The notes under the pieces were generated by a model. The model ran no database searches. It saw nothing but the letters and a program-made list of their open reading frames with translations, and was not told where the DNA came from. A stretch of 57,055 nucleotides of DNA from the NCBI RefSeq assembly GCF_001021165.1, contig NZ_AZAY01000020.1:1-57055 (forward strand), in the 5' to 3' direction. Each line of letters opens with the position of its first letter. The stretch's first letter is position 1. The position numbers and the translations under genes are program-made. This stretch comes from Marinitoga sp. 1197 (lineage in GTDB: Bacteria > Thermotogota > Thermotogae > Petrotogales > Petrotogaceae). Positions 45,600 to 54,479 of the stretch are shown here, piece by piece.

Positions 45600-46904
45600 A
45601 TGAAAAAGATCTTAATTATTTTAGCCGTTTTATCTTTAGCTGTATTTTCATTTGCGGCAACAACGTATAAAGATGTTCCGGTTAATCATTGGGCATTTGA
45701 TTCTATTGAAAGGTTATCCTCTTTAGGCATTATTGAAGGATTTCCAGATGGAACATATCAAGGATTATCACAGGTAAATAGATATCAACTAACAGTTGCA
45801 CTTGATAGAGCTTTAAAATATGTAGAACAACAATTGTTTGCAACATTAGCAGAAAAAGTTGTAAGTCTTGATAAACAGGTTCAGGAAATTGAAAAACAAT
45901 CAAAAGGCATGTCAAAAATGGAAGTTGAAGCGATGATAAAAAAATCAATAGAAAATATAGACACAACGCAATTAAATTCAAAAATAAATGAATTAGAAGC
46001 TTCTATAAACGAGTTAAAAAGTGCTTATGATGTTATTAGCTTTTTGAGTACAAAAATTGACAACGTTGAAAAAAAGATAAATGAAATGCAATCAAATAAA
46101 ATGATTGAACAAAAAATATCAAATTTGGAAAATAATCTAAATATGTTAAAAAATTTATCAGATGACATAGCTGTTCTTAAAAAGGAAGTTGCTTCAAATA
46201 AAACAGCAGTAGAATCAATTGGAATACTGGCTAATAAAGTAGCAGATTTAGAAATGAAAGTAAATTCAGTAGATTTAGAAAACATAAAAAATGAAATATC
46301 AGATTTTGAATCAAAATTAGCTTTAAAAGCCGATATTGATATGGTAAACACCACAATTGATACAAAAGTTAGTGAATATTTGAAAGATTATGCTAAACTT
46401 GAAGATTTGAGTAAAGTTTCATTAGAAATAACTGCTTTAAATTCAAAAGTATCATCATTAGAAAATTTATATAATGGATTAAATTCAAGCTTAAAATCTG
46501 TTGAAACATCAGTGGCTGCAAATGCTGGAAAAATAAAGGAATTAACTTTAAATTTTGATAATTATGTAACAAAAGATACATTGAAAGAATATGTAACATT
46601 TGGTGATCTAAAACAATATGCAACATTAGGAGATTTAAATGCCAGATTAAAAGATTATGCGTTAAAAACAGATCTTGAAAAATATGCACTTGTTGCTGAT
46701 GTTGACTCGAAACTCGATAATTATGTAACTAAAGCAAATTTAGAAAAACAATTAGAAAAATATGCAATGTCAGATTCTGTTGTGGATAAAGCAAGAGTTG
46801 ATAAAATAGAAAAAACGGCAAATCAAGCAAATATTTTAGGTTGGTTAGGTATTGTTTTAGGCGTAGCTGGTGTAGCTATTTACTTTATAAATCCATCAAA
46901 ATAA
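45600..46904 (+). CDS. Omp-alpha-like toga anchor protein (SLH domain plus coiled coil)
   Basis: The 434-aa protein has a signal peptide (MKKILIILAVLSLAVFSFA), one SLH domain (about 22-75, with FDSIERLSSLGIIEGFPDG), a long alpha-helical coiled coil (about 80-400) and a C-terminal membrane segment (ILGWLGIVLGVAGVAIYFI). This is the layout of Thermotoga Omp-alpha, which spans the periplasm and tethers the outer sheath to the cell wall through SLH. The stalk's last third has repeated Y-x-x-x-x-D-L units (YVTFGDLKQYATLGDL). GGAGGTG precedes the ATG. Confidence 0.92.
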   Translation: MKKILIILAVLSLAVFSFAATTYKDVPVNHWAFDSIERLSSLGIIEGFPDGTYQGLSQVNRYQLTVALDRALKYVEQQLFATLAEKVVSLDKQVQEIEKQSKGMSKMEVEAMIKKSIENIDTTQLNSKINELEASINELKSAYDVISFLSTKIDNVEKKINEMQSNKMIEQKISNLENNLNMLKNLSDDIAVLKKEVASNKTAVESIGILANKVADLEMKVNSVDLENIKNEISDFESKLALKADIDMVNTTIDTKVSEYLKDYAKLEDLSKVSLEITALNSKVSSLENLYNGLNSSLKSVETSVAANAGKIKELTLNFDNYVTKDTLKEYVTFGDLKQYATLGDLNARLKDYALKTDLEKYALVADVDSKLDNYVTKANLEKQLEKYAMSDSVVDKARVDKIEKTANQANILGWLGIVLGVAGVAIYFINPSK

Positions 46905-46926
46905 ATCCATCAAACTATTAAGTTGA

Positions 46927-46967
46927 AAATAAACTTCTTCCGGATTTTTGGAAGAGGTTTATTTTTT
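46927..46967 (+). terminator. Terminator of the Omp-alpha-like gene
   Basis: The imperfect stem AAATAAACTTCTTCC / GGAAGAGGTTTATTT (one mismatch) is followed by a T run at 46962-46967. Confidence 0.8.
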
Positions 46968-46977
46968 ATGGTATAAT
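46948..46977 (+). promoter_or_regulatory. Extended -10 promoter of the Cys-rich cassette
   Basis: TGGTATAAT (46969-46977) with TTGGAA (46948-46953) as -35 at 18 bp. It overlaps the preceding terminator. Confidence 0.6.
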
Positions 46978-47018
46978 AATTAATATATAAATTTAAAATT
47001 TTTGAAAGGAGAATAAAA

Positions 47019-47222
47019 ATGAAAAATGAAAAATTTAGTTGGAAAGATAAATTCAATGAATATAAAAGCGATGAAAAAATGAAAGAAGAACTCTATAAGT
47101 TCAGAGCTGGTTATTATAGAAGAAATGATGATTGTTCCGAATGTTTACAATGTATAGGGACTATTGCTGTTGCAGATACATGTTGTGAATGTATGGGAGG
47201 AGATTTATGCCCTTGTATTTAA
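47019..47222 (+). CDS. Cys-rich miniprotein (67 aa), unknown family
   Basis: A basic/acidic helical N-terminus (residues 1-36) is followed by eight Cys in the last 29 residues: C39xxC42xxC45, C55-C56-x-C58 and C64-P-C66. This pattern suggests a metal or Fe-S site or several disulfides. No signal peptide is visible, so metal binding in the cytoplasm is more likely (inference). AAAGGAG precedes the ATG. Its 3' end overlaps the next gene by 16 nt, whose ribosome site (GGGAGGAG) encodes the MGGD residues. I do not recognise the family. Confidence 0.82.
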   Translation: MKNEKFSWKDKFNEYKSDEKMKEELYKFRAGYYRRNDDCSECLQCIGTIAVADTCCECMGGDLCPCI

Positions 47223-47701
47223 GGAACAAAAGTGTTTTAACAGCAATATATTTATCAATTGTAGTAATTCTTTATATTATTGCTAAATTTTTTCATATAG
47301 CTCCAAATATTATTCCATTATTAATACCAATATTTATCCCGCTGTTAGATAATTTATATTATTCGATAATATTTACAGTGGGATTTTTATTTATAATGTC
47401 TATTTTTGGATTTTTTATTCAAGTTTCGTCTTTAATTTTTCTCTTTTTTATTCCGATAATAGTCTTCACGTATTCTAAAAAAATAAAATATATTATAACC
47501 TCATTAACAGCTTTTATAAGCACAATGATAATGACAAAATTTTATTATTTTTTAATACCAGAATATATGAAAAATAATTTTATGCTATGTTTTTTAATAA
47601 TTTTTTATGTTCTGGGAATAAATATATATGGATTAATTATTTTAGAATTAGCCGGAAAAGTTGAAAACTATTTAAAAAAATATTATGGGGGAGATGAATG
47701 A
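47207..47701 (+). CDS. Unknown membrane protein (164 aa)
   Basis: The start is ATG 47207, with GGGAGGAG 4 nt upstream; the frame can be extended to 47189, but that lacks a site. The protein has about five hydrophobic helices (about residues 10-27, 32-47, 50-80, 85-105 and 122-148) and a short charged C-terminus (KVENYLKKYYGGDE). It is not confidently assigned, although the density of helices resembles small transporter or ECF-type S components. It is translationally coupled to the Cys-rich gene upstream and to the lytic transglycosylase downstream. Confidence 0.75.
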   Translation: MPLYLRNKSVLTAIYLSIVVILYIIAKFFHIAPNIIPLLIPIFIPLLDNLYYSIIFTVGFLFIMSIFGFFIQVSSLIFLFFIPIIVFTYSKKIKYIITSLTAFISTMIMTKFYYFLIPEYMKNNFMLCFLIIFYVLGINIYGLIILELAGKVENYLKKYYGGDE

Positions 47702-48876
47702 TGAAAAAATTTTTATTATTATTATTATTTTTTATGCTATATTTTTTAATAATTTTTTCTGAAGATGACCCATTTAAAATACCTGATATGGATATGGATA
47801 TTAATATGAATTTCAATTCTGATATAGAAAATTTGTTTTCTGAAGAATTTAATAAATATTTTGATGAAATGAATAAAGAATGGGAGGGCCATTTAAAAAT
47901 AATGAATGAACAATGGCAAGAATTATATAAAGAGAGCCAGAAAGAATGGGATAAATACTATAAAGAATATCTGATAAAAGAAAAGAAATTTTTAGAAAAT
48001 TTTGAGAAAATCTGGGGAAAACCATTTGAATATTCATCGCAAAAATGGTTTGAATTTTCTGAAGATTTGAAAACATTTAGTGAAGTGAGTTTTAAAAGTG
48101 ATGAGAAAAATAAAAATGGATATCTGGAAGTAAAAACAATTATAGAAAAAAATGAGAGTCCAGAAAAAGCTATGGAAAAAATAAAAGAACAATTGAAAAG
48201 AACTATCAGCAAAAAAGATGAATTCACCAAAAAGCCAGTTCTTGAGAATCTTATTGACAAAAAACAAATTGAAAATCCGAAAATAAAAAAAGAAAAAGAA
48301 ACTGTTGATGGTAAAATCATATATAAAACAAAGATTCCAATTATAAAAAATCCTTTTCTGGAAAAGGCAAAGCAATATATTCCAATAGTTAATAAAATAT
48401 CAAAAAAATATGGATTACCAAAGCCATTTATTCTTTCCATAATACAAAAAGAGTCGTCATTTTTACCATACGCAAGATCAAGAAGTGGAGCTATGGGATT
48501 GATGCAATTAATTCCCAGATATGGTGCAACGGAAGCATATATTTTTCTTTATAAACGAAAACCAAATCCTAGAATATTGGTGAATGAACTATATAATCCA
48601 GAAAAAAATATTTTATATGGGTCAGCTTATATATATTTATTACATACAAAATATTTCAAGTTCGAAAAAGAATATTCAAAACGAAAATATATGGTTATTG
48701 CAGGATATAATATGGGACCAGTAGCAATTTCAAAAAGAGTTAGAGGGTTAAACTTAGAAAAGATGAATTTAAGTGGATTATATAATTATCTTTTATCCAA
48801 TACAAGAAAAGAAACTTCCGATTATTTAAAAAAAGTTTTGGAATATGAACGTAATTGGGTAAAAATTTACCCGTAG
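47698..48876 (+). CDS. MltC-like lytic transglycosylase
   Basis: Lytic transglycosylases cleave peptidoglycan to give 1,6-anhydro-muropeptides. The 392-aa protein has a signal sequence or anchor (MMKKFLLLLLFFMLYFLIIFS), an N-terminal region resembling DUF3393 of MltC (about 85-170), preceded by a Trp/Glu-rich helical stretch (NKEWEGHLKIMNEQW), and a C-terminal SLT domain (about 222-392). The catalytic Glu lies in SIIQKESSFLPYARS, followed by SGAMGLMQLIP and AGYNMGPVAI. No lipobox Cys is seen, unlike E. coli MltC. The ATG overlaps the preceding stop. Confidence 0.9.
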   Translation: MMKKFLLLLLFFMLYFLIIFSEDDPFKIPDMDMDINMNFNSDIENLFSEEFNKYFDEMNKEWEGHLKIMNEQWQELYKESQKEWDKYYKEYLIKEKKFLENFEKIWGKPFEYSSQKWFEFSEDLKTFSEVSFKSDEKNKNGYLEVKTIIEKNESPEKAMEKIKEQLKRTISKKDEFTKKPVLENLIDKKQIENPKIKKEKETVDGKIIYKTKIPIIKNPFLEKAKQYIPIVNKISKKYGLPKPFILSIIQKESSFLPYARSRSGAMGLMQLIPRYGATEAYIFLYKRKPNPRILVNELYNPEKNILYGSAYIYLLHTKYFKFEKEYSKRKYMVIAGYNMGPVAISKRVRGLNLEKMNLSGLYNYLLSNTRKETSDYLKKVLEYERNWVKIYP

Positions 48877-48912
48877 AAAAATGAACGCTTCATGCAGAAG
48901 CATTCATTTTTT
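48877..48912. terminator. Bidirectional terminator between the transglycosylase and MFS genes
   Basis: The imperfect stem AAAATGAACGCTTC / GAAGCATTCATTTT has an A run on the left and a T run on the right. It contains the stop codon of the MFS gene, so both converging transcripts end here. Confidence 0.8.
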
Positions 48913-50074
48913 CTTTTAGCTTTTTTTGTTTTTTTCTTAATAAAATTAATTCTATAGTACCGGTAAGTGAAATAATCCCGACCAGAATATATGTAAAAAT
49001 AGTCCCTTTATAATCAAGTGCCATACCAATAAACGGTGATAATATCGCAAAACTTAAATTAGCTGCAAGACTTACCATTGAAATTACAGTTGCTCTATAT
49101 TTATCTTCTACTTGGTGATTAATATAAAAATTCATTGTTGGTCTATAAAGACTTCTAACTATTTGTTGCAAAGCCAGAAAAGCTATTGCCAATTTTGATA
49201 TAAAAATTACTGGTAAAATAAAACTTAAAGTCATCAGCATTATTAAACTTAATAATACTTTTCTTGGGCGAGTATCTTTAATTTTAGGTGATAAATATTT
49301 TGAAGCCCATGCAGCAATTATATTGAATCCAAAAAATATTACTCCGTACCATTTAACATCAATATTTATTGTGGAAAAATATGGTTGATATAACCAAAAG
49401 CCTACTCTATATATAAAGCCATAGAAACTAGCATATAGTAAAGCCCATACAATGCGAGGGGTGTTTATAGCTATTTTGAAACTTTTAAAAATATGTATAG
49501 TATAATTATGTTTGCTTTTTTCTCTATCTGTTTCTATAAAAAAGAATGCAGCAATAGAACCAATTAATACACTCAATGTGCTAAGCCAAAACGGAAGAAA
49601 CTTATTATATGAGTATAAAAAACTACTGAGGATGGAACCAAAAGCATGACCTAAAAACAAATAATAGTTACTTTTTCCTTCTATGACCTGAAAATCTTTT
49701 TTTCGATTTAATTTGATTAAACTTTCATAAAGTAGAGCAGAATCTGCACCACTTGATAATGTTAAACCAATTCCAAAAAGTATTTCAGCTAAAACAAATA
49801 TCAAAAATGAATTAAAAATTATATATAAGGTTAGACCCAATGCGGCAAATATTCCGGATAAAAAAAGAGAAAATTTTCTTGAAACTTTATCGGCTAAACT
49901 TCCGGTTGGGACTTCAAATAAAAAGATAGAAACGGAATAAATACTTTGTAATAACATAATTTGAGAATAATTTAAACCTTTGAAGAGTAGATAAGGAATG
50001 AGTATGGGTCCAATAATGCGGAAGTTTATAAAAAATCTGTAAATTGGGTAAATAATGACGTTTTTGTTATACAT
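48890..50074 (-). CDS. Major facilitator superfamily transporter
   Basis: This 394-aa protein has about 11-12 hydrophobic helices and the MFS motif A-like loop EVPTGSLADKVSRKFSLFLSG between helices 2 and 3. The start ATG 50074 follows GGGGGG at 5 nt; the extra 19 residues to 50131 are rejected. The substrate cannot be told from the sequence; multidrug-like MFS_1 is the nearest description. It is a single-gene unit convergent with the transglycosylase. Its mRNA leader has a short hairpin (CTGAAA / TTTCAG) right before the ribosome site. Confidence 0.88.
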   Translation of the reverse strand: MYNKNVIIYPIYRFFINFRIIGPILIPYLLFKGLNYSQIMLLQSIYSVSIFLFEVPTGSLADKVSRKFSLFLSGIFAALGLTLYIIFNSFLIFVLAEILFGIGLTLSSGADSALLYESLIKLNRKKDFQVIEGKSNYYLFLGHAFGSILSSFLYSYNKFLPFWLSTLSVLIGSIAAFFFIETDREKSKHNYTIHIFKSFKIAINTPRIVWALLYASFYGFIYRVGFWLYQPYFSTINIDVKWYGVIFFGFNIIAAWASKYLSPKIKDTRPRKVLLSLIMLMTLSFILPVIFISKLAIAFLALQQIVRSLYRPTMNFYINHQVEDKYRATVISMVSLAANLSFAILSPFIGMALDYKGTIFTYILVGIISLTGTIELILLRKKQKKLKEKMNASA

Positions 50075-50102
50075 TACATCCCCCCTGAAAAATATTTCAG
50101 CA

Positions 50103-50108
50103 ATTATA
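50103..50108 (-). promoter_or_regulatory. -10 element of the MFS gene
   Basis: TATAAT on the - strand lies about 30 bp before the start codon. The -35 is weak. Confidence 0.4.
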
Positions 50109-50151
50109 CAGGAGGAATATAACAGATACATTTCATCAAATTTACAAAATA

Positions 50152-50180
50152 TAAAAAGCTGGATCTATACAGATCCAGCT
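50152..50180 (-). terminator. Terminator of dnaK
   Basis: A perfect 10-bp stem (AGCTGGATCT / AGATCCAGCT) with a 4-nt loop is followed on the - strand by TTTTTAT. Confidence 0.88.
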
Positions 50181-50193
50181 AAATAATTGTTAA

Positions 50194-52002
50194 TTAACTA
50201 TTTTGATTTTGTGTATCTTCGGGGTTTTGATTTGCACTACCCTGTGCTGCTTGAGCTTGCTGATATATATATTGTCCTAATTTCATTGATTCGTTTTTCA
50301 AATCTTCCATAACTATTTTCAACTTAGCTATATCATTATTGTTTATAGCGTCTCTAACATCTTTGATCAATGTTTCTAATCTTGTTTTTTGATCTTCAGG
50401 AACTTTATCTTTATTTTCGTTAATTAATTTCTCTACCTGATATGCTAAATCATCAGCCTGGTTTTTAAGCTCAATTTCTTCTCTTTTTCTCTTATCTTGT
50501 TCTTCATACTCTTGAGCTTCTCTAATCATTCTTTCAATATCTTCTGAAGATAATTTATTTCTACCTGTAACAACCATTGATTGTTGTTTTCCGGTTCCTA
50601 AATCCTTAGCTGAAACGTTAACTATACCATTAGCATCTATATCAAATGAAACTTCAATTTGTGGAACTCCTCTTGGTGCTGGTGGTATACCGGTTAATTT
50701 AAAACTTCCAAGGAAGAAATTATCTCTTGCTAAAGGTCTTTCTCCCTGGAAAACTCCAATTTCAACTTCACTCTGGAAATCAGCAGCGGTTGTAAATACT
50801 TTGCTTTTTCTAATTGGGATTTTGCTGTTTTTAGGAATAATAACTTCCATTAAACCACCTTTAACCTCAACACCTAATGATAAAGGTGTAACATCAACTA
50901 AAACTAAGTCTTGTTCCGTATTTCCAGTCATAATCGCTGCTTGCACAGCAGCACCAACAGCAACTGCTTCGTCTGGGTTAACGCCTTTACTTGGCTCTTT
51001 TTGGAAAATTGATTTTACTAAATCCTGAACAGCGGGAATCCTTGTTGAACCTCCAACTAATAGGACGTCATCTATTTCCTGTGAAGATAAACCTGCATCT
51101 TTTAAAGCAGTTTCAATAGGACCTCTTGTTGATTCGATTAAGTCTCTTACCAATTCTTCGAATTTCTTTCTTGTTAATGTTTTTTGTAAATGTACAGGTT
51201 GTCCATTTACTACCGTTATAAATGGTAAATTTATTTCTGTTTCTAATTTTGTAGAAAGTTCTATTTTTGCAGCTTCAGCAGCCTCTTTTAAACGTTGCAT
51301 AGCCTGCCTGTCATTTGATATATCTGAAGCATGTTCTTTCTTAAATTCTTCCACTAACCAGTTTATTATTCTCTGGTCAAAATCGTCTCCACCAAGATGA
51401 TTATTACCAGAAGTAGATACAACTTCAATAACACCTTCACCGACATCTAAAATAGAAACATCAAAAGTTCCTCCACCAAGATCATACACAACAATTTTTT
51501 TATCTTCATGAACCTTATTTAATCCAAAAGCAATTGAAGCAGCTGTTGGCTCGTTGATAATTCTCAAAACCTCCAAACCTGCTATTTCTCCAGCTTCCTT
51601 AGTTGCCTGCCTTTGAGCGTCGTTGAAATAAGCAGGTACTGTAATAACAGCTTTTTTGATCTTTCCGCCTAAGTATGCTTCAGCATCTCTTACTAATTTT
51701 TGTAAAACAAATGCACTTATTTGTTGAGGAGTAAAGCTTTTATTATCTATACTTACTTTATAGTCAGACCCCATTTTTCTTTTTATTGATCTAATAGTCC
51801 TTTCAGGGTGTAAAACAACCTGTCTTTTTGCTGGTTCCCCTGCGATAACTGTTCCATCTTTAGAGAAATGAACAATTGAAGGAGTTGTTCTTTTTCCTTC
51901 TGCATTTGGAATAACTTCAACATTTCCGTCTGGTTTCATCCAGGCAATAGCTGAATTAGTAGTACCCAAATCAATACCAACAACATATTCTTTTTCAGCC
52001 AT
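50194..52002 (-). CDS. dnaK: Hsp70 chaperone DnaK
   Basis: The 602-aa chaperone has the ATPase domain ([13 protein letters not shown] at residue 9, [14 protein letters not shown] near 172, [14 protein letters not shown] near 314), the interdomain linker [14 protein letters not shown], the substrate-binding domain and a helical lid, ending in a Gln/Asn-rich tail ([12 protein letters not shown]). AGGAGG precedes the ATG. No grpE, dnaJ or hrcA gene is adjacent, so it is a single-gene unit here. No CIRCE-type repeat was seen upstream. Confidence 0.98.
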   Translation of the reverse strand: MAEKEYVVGIDLGTTNSAIAWMKPDGNVEVIPNAEGKRTTPSIVHFSKDGTVIAGEPAKRQVVLHPERTIRSIKRKMGSDYKVSIDNKSFTPQQISAFVLQKLVRDAEAYLGGKIKKAVITVPAYFNDAQRQATKEAGEIAGLEVLRIINEPTAASIAFGLNKVHEDKKIVVYDLGGGTFDVSILDVGEGVIEVVSTSGNNHLGGDDFDQRIINWLVEEFKKEHASDISNDRQAMQRLKEAAEAAKIELSTKLETEINLPFITVVNGQPVHLQKTLTRKKFEELVRDLIESTRGPIETALKDAGLSSQEIDDVLLVGGSTRIPAVQDLVKSIFQKEPSKGVNPDEAVAVGAAVQAAIMTGNTEQDLVLVDVTPLSLGVEVKGGLMEVIIPKNSKIPIRKSKVFTTAADFQSEVEIGVFQGERPLARDNFFLGSFKLTGIPPAPRGVPQIEVSFDIDANGIVNVSAKDLGTGKQQSMVVTGRNKLSSEDIERMIREAQEYEEQDKRKREEIELKNQADDLAYQVEKLINENKDKVPEDQKTRLETLIKDVRDAINNNDIAKLKIVMEDLKNESMKLGQYIYQQAQAAQGSANQNPEDTQNQNS

Positions 52003-52044
52003 ATTATCAACCTCCTTGATTAATCTTTTTTAACTTCCGTATAT

Positions 52045-52075
52045 ATTATACTCCAAAAATATAAAAAATGTTCAA
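52045..52075 (-). promoter_or_regulatory. Probable dnaK promoter
   Basis: On the - strand TTGAAC (52070-52075) and TATAAT (52045-52050) are 19 bp apart. The spacing is longer than ideal. Confidence 0.5.
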
Positions 52076-52080
52076 TTGAA

Positions 52081-52250
52081 AAGAAAAATTAACCAAAGCA
52101 TAAAATCATTTATATTACATATTTATATATTAAAATAATATATATTTTACGAAAATTTATAGCAATCTTAACTATTAACTGCTATATAAATATGAATAAA
52201 AAAATAAAAAACTAAGAAATCCATAAATTAATTTATACTTTTTTTAACAA
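52081..52250. other. AT-rich divergent intergenic region between dnaK and argS
   Basis: The 302-bp gap 52003-52304 holds no gene. Besides the dnaK and argS promoters it contains an inverted repeat TATAGCA / TGCTATA (52158-52186, 15-nt spacer) and several TATA-rich tracts. No known binding site is recognised. Confidence 0.6.
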
Positions 52251-52256
52251 AATCTA

Positions 52257-52265
52257 TGTTATAAT
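52257..52265 (+). promoter_or_regulatory. Extended -10 promoter of argS
   Basis: TGTTATAAT lies 40 bp before the argS ATG. The upstream TTAACA is too close to serve as its -35; it could pair instead with TACAAT (52266-52271) at 16 bp. Confidence 0.55.
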
Positions 52266-52304
52266 TACAATATAAATTAGTAAAAATGAAAGGAGTGTTT
52301 GTTT

Positions 52305-54014
52305 ATGAAGTTGATTGAAAAAATGTTAGAAGAACTGTTAATAGAGTCAGTAAAAAAAGTATATCCAGAAATAGAAATAAAAAGTCCAGTTGTTCAAAAA
52401 ACAGCGAACGAAAACTTTGGTGATTTTCAAACGAATTATGCGATGATAAATGCAAAAACTTTGAAGAAATCACCGAGAAGTATTGCGCAGGAAATTGTAG
52501 ATAATATTCCAGAAAATAATATAATAGAAAAAGTGGAAATAGCTGGACCAGGATTTATAAATTTTTATATAAGAAATGAATTTTTAACAGGTTATTTATT
52601 GAAAATAGAAAATGAAAAACCTGATTTTTCCTTTATAAAAGATAAAGGAACTGTAGTAATAGATTATTCCTCACCCAATATTGCAAAGCCAATGCATATA
52701 GGCCATTTAAGAAGTACTGTAATAGGAGATTCAATAAAAAGAATATATAAATATTTGGGATATAATGTGGTTGGAGACAATCACCTGGGTGATTGGGGGA
52801 CGCAGTTTGGAAAATTGATAGTCGGTTATAGATTATGGTTAGATAAAGAGAATTACGAAAAAGATCCTATTGGCGAGATGGAAAGGATTTACGTAAAGTT
52901 TGAAAAAGAATCAGAAAAAAACCCAGAATTGCTTGAAGAAGCAAGATTAGAATTAAAAAAATTACAGGATGGTGAGCCTGAGAACAGAAAATTGTGGCAG
53001 GAATTTATAGATTTATCATTAAAAGAGTACAATAAAATATACAAAAGAATGGATATAGAATTTGATACATATTATGGTGAATCTCATTATCATGAAATTA
53101 TGCCAGAAATAGTTAAGATGCTTCTTGAAAAAGGTATAGCAACATATAGCGAGGGTGCTGTTGTTGTATTTTTTGATGAAAAAGAAAATCTTCCACCTGC
53201 AATAATACAAAAGAAAGATGGAGCATTTTTATATGCAACATCGGATTTAGCCTGTATAAAATTTAGAAGAGAAACGTATAAACCAAATAGAATACTATAT
53301 GTTACCGATGAAAGGCAACAAACACATTTTAAACAGGTATTTAATATCGCAAAAAAATTGGGATGGGATGATAATTATCAACATATATGGTTTGGATTAA
53401 TGAGATTTGCAGATGGGGTATTTTCTACAAGAAAAGGTAATGTTATAAAATTGCAAGAATTGCTTGATAAAGCAGTGGAAAAAGCAAAAAAAATAGTTGA
53501 AGAAAAAAATCCAAATTTAACAGATGAAGAAAAAAATGAAATAGCAGAGGCAATAGGTATAGGAGCTGTAAAGTATTCAGATTTAAGTCAGAACAGAATA
53601 AGTCATATAATATTTGACTGGGATAAAATGTTATCTTTTGAGGGAAATACAGCACCATATTTATTATATACATATGCAAGAATACAGTCATTAAAAAGAA
53701 AAGCAAGCGAAAAAGGATATAAAATTGAAAACTCTAAATTGATTATAAATGAAAAAATAGAGAGAAAATTAGGTCTATTATTAACTCAATTACCTGTAAT
53801 AACAATGAGAGCAGCAGAAGATTACAAGCCAAATTTAATAGCTGATTACTTATTTGAATTAGCGCAAACGTATAATTCTTTCTATAATAATTTACCTGTT
53901 TTAAAAGAAAAAGAGGATATATTAAAATCAAGATTGTTGTTATCTCATCTGGCCGGAGAAGTATTGAAAAAAGGATTGGATTTATTGGGGATAAGAGTTG
54001 TAGACAAGATGTGA
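52305..54014 (+). CDS. argS: Arginyl-tRNA synthetase
   Basis: The 569-aa class I synthetase has an N-terminal Add-1 domain (about 1-90), the HIGH motif (KPMHIGHLRSTVIGDS), a KMSKS-equivalent region (VFSTRKGNVIKL) and a C-terminal DALR anticodon-binding domain (NTAPYLLYTYARIQSL, then ALR-type helices). The start is ATG 52305, with AAAGGAG upstream; TTG 52299 is too close to the ribosome site. It leads a + strand run with a membrane protein and a radical SAM gene. Confidence 0.97.
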   Translation: MKLIEKMLEELLIESVKKVYPEIEIKSPVVQKTANENFGDFQTNYAMINAKTLKKSPRSIAQEIVDNIPENNIIEKVEIAGPGFINFYIRNEFLTGYLLKIENEKPDFSFIKDKGTVVIDYSSPNIAKPMHIGHLRSTVIGDSIKRIYKYLGYNVVGDNHLGDWGTQFGKLIVGYRLWLDKENYEKDPIGEMERIYVKFEKESEKNPELLEEARLELKKLQDGEPENRKLWQEFIDLSLKEYNKIYKRMDIEFDTYYGESHYHEIMPEIVKMLLEKGIATYSEGAVVVFFDEKENLPPAIIQKKDGAFLYATSDLACIKFRRETYKPNRILYVTDERQQTHFKQVFNIAKKLGWDDNYQHIWFGLMRFADGVFSTRKGNVIKLQELLDKAVEKAKKIVEEKNPNLTDEEKNEIAEAIGIGAVKYSDLSQNRISHIIFDWDKMLSFEGNTAPYLLYTYARIQSLKRKASEKGYKIENSKLIINEKIERKLGLLLTQLPVITMRAAEDYKPNLIADYLFELAQTYNSFYNNLPVLKEKEDILKSRLLLSHLAGEVLKKGLDLLGIRVVDKM

Positions 54015-54023
54015 GGTGAAAGA

Positions 54024-54479
54024 ATGATTTATTCTGTTGCATTTTCTTTATTATTATCAGGATTAGCAGCATATTATCTTAAAACAAATATATTTTTGAT
54101 GATTTTAGCGATAATTTTTGGATTAATTACAGCATTTTTCTCTTTTAAGTCAAAAAAGTACGATAAACTCACAATAACCTTTTTATTTATAGGCGTTTTG
54201 TTATCAGTGTTTGGCTTTATAAAAAAATTAGACATTAATTTGTTTGTTGTCATGGTCTTATTATCTACAATGTTTTCATCCTTATATAATTATAAAAAAA
54301 ATAGATTATATATAACTTTGTCCTGGATATTAAATGCAATTGCAATTGGAACATATATCTATATAAATGTTTCAGCTACTTCTGCAATAATTGTAGGAAT
54401 TTTAATTTTTCTATCAGGTTTAAGAGATATAATACCTAAAAAACATGAGGTTGATGAAATTGAAAAGGATAATATTTAG
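54024..54479 (+). CDS. Unknown membrane protein (151 aa)
   Basis: Five hydrophobic helices (about residues 3-20, 24-42, 48-66, 71-86 and 97-135) are followed by a short charged tail (PKKHEVDEIEKDNI). GAGGTG precedes the ATG, which lies 9 nt after the argS stop. The 3' end overlaps the radical SAM gene by about 20 nt. No family is recognised. Confidence 0.75.
   Translation: MIYSVAFSLLLSGLAAYYLKTNIFLMILAIIFGLITAFFSFKSKKYDKLTITFLFIGVLLSVFGFIKKLDINLFVVMVLLSTMFSSLYNYKKNRLYITLSWILNAIAIGTYIYINVSATSAIIVGILIFLSGLRDIIPKKHEVDEIEKDNI

Noticed and set aside
48034-48440. Hydrophobic - strand ORFs opposite the transglycosylase gene
   Set aside because: These are antisense of Lys/Glu-rich codons, which give Phe/Leu-rich nonsense; no ribosome sites.
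50075-52002. CIRCE/HrcA control of dnaK
   Set aside because: No TTAGCACTC-N9-GAGTGCTAA-like repeat was found upstream of dnaK.
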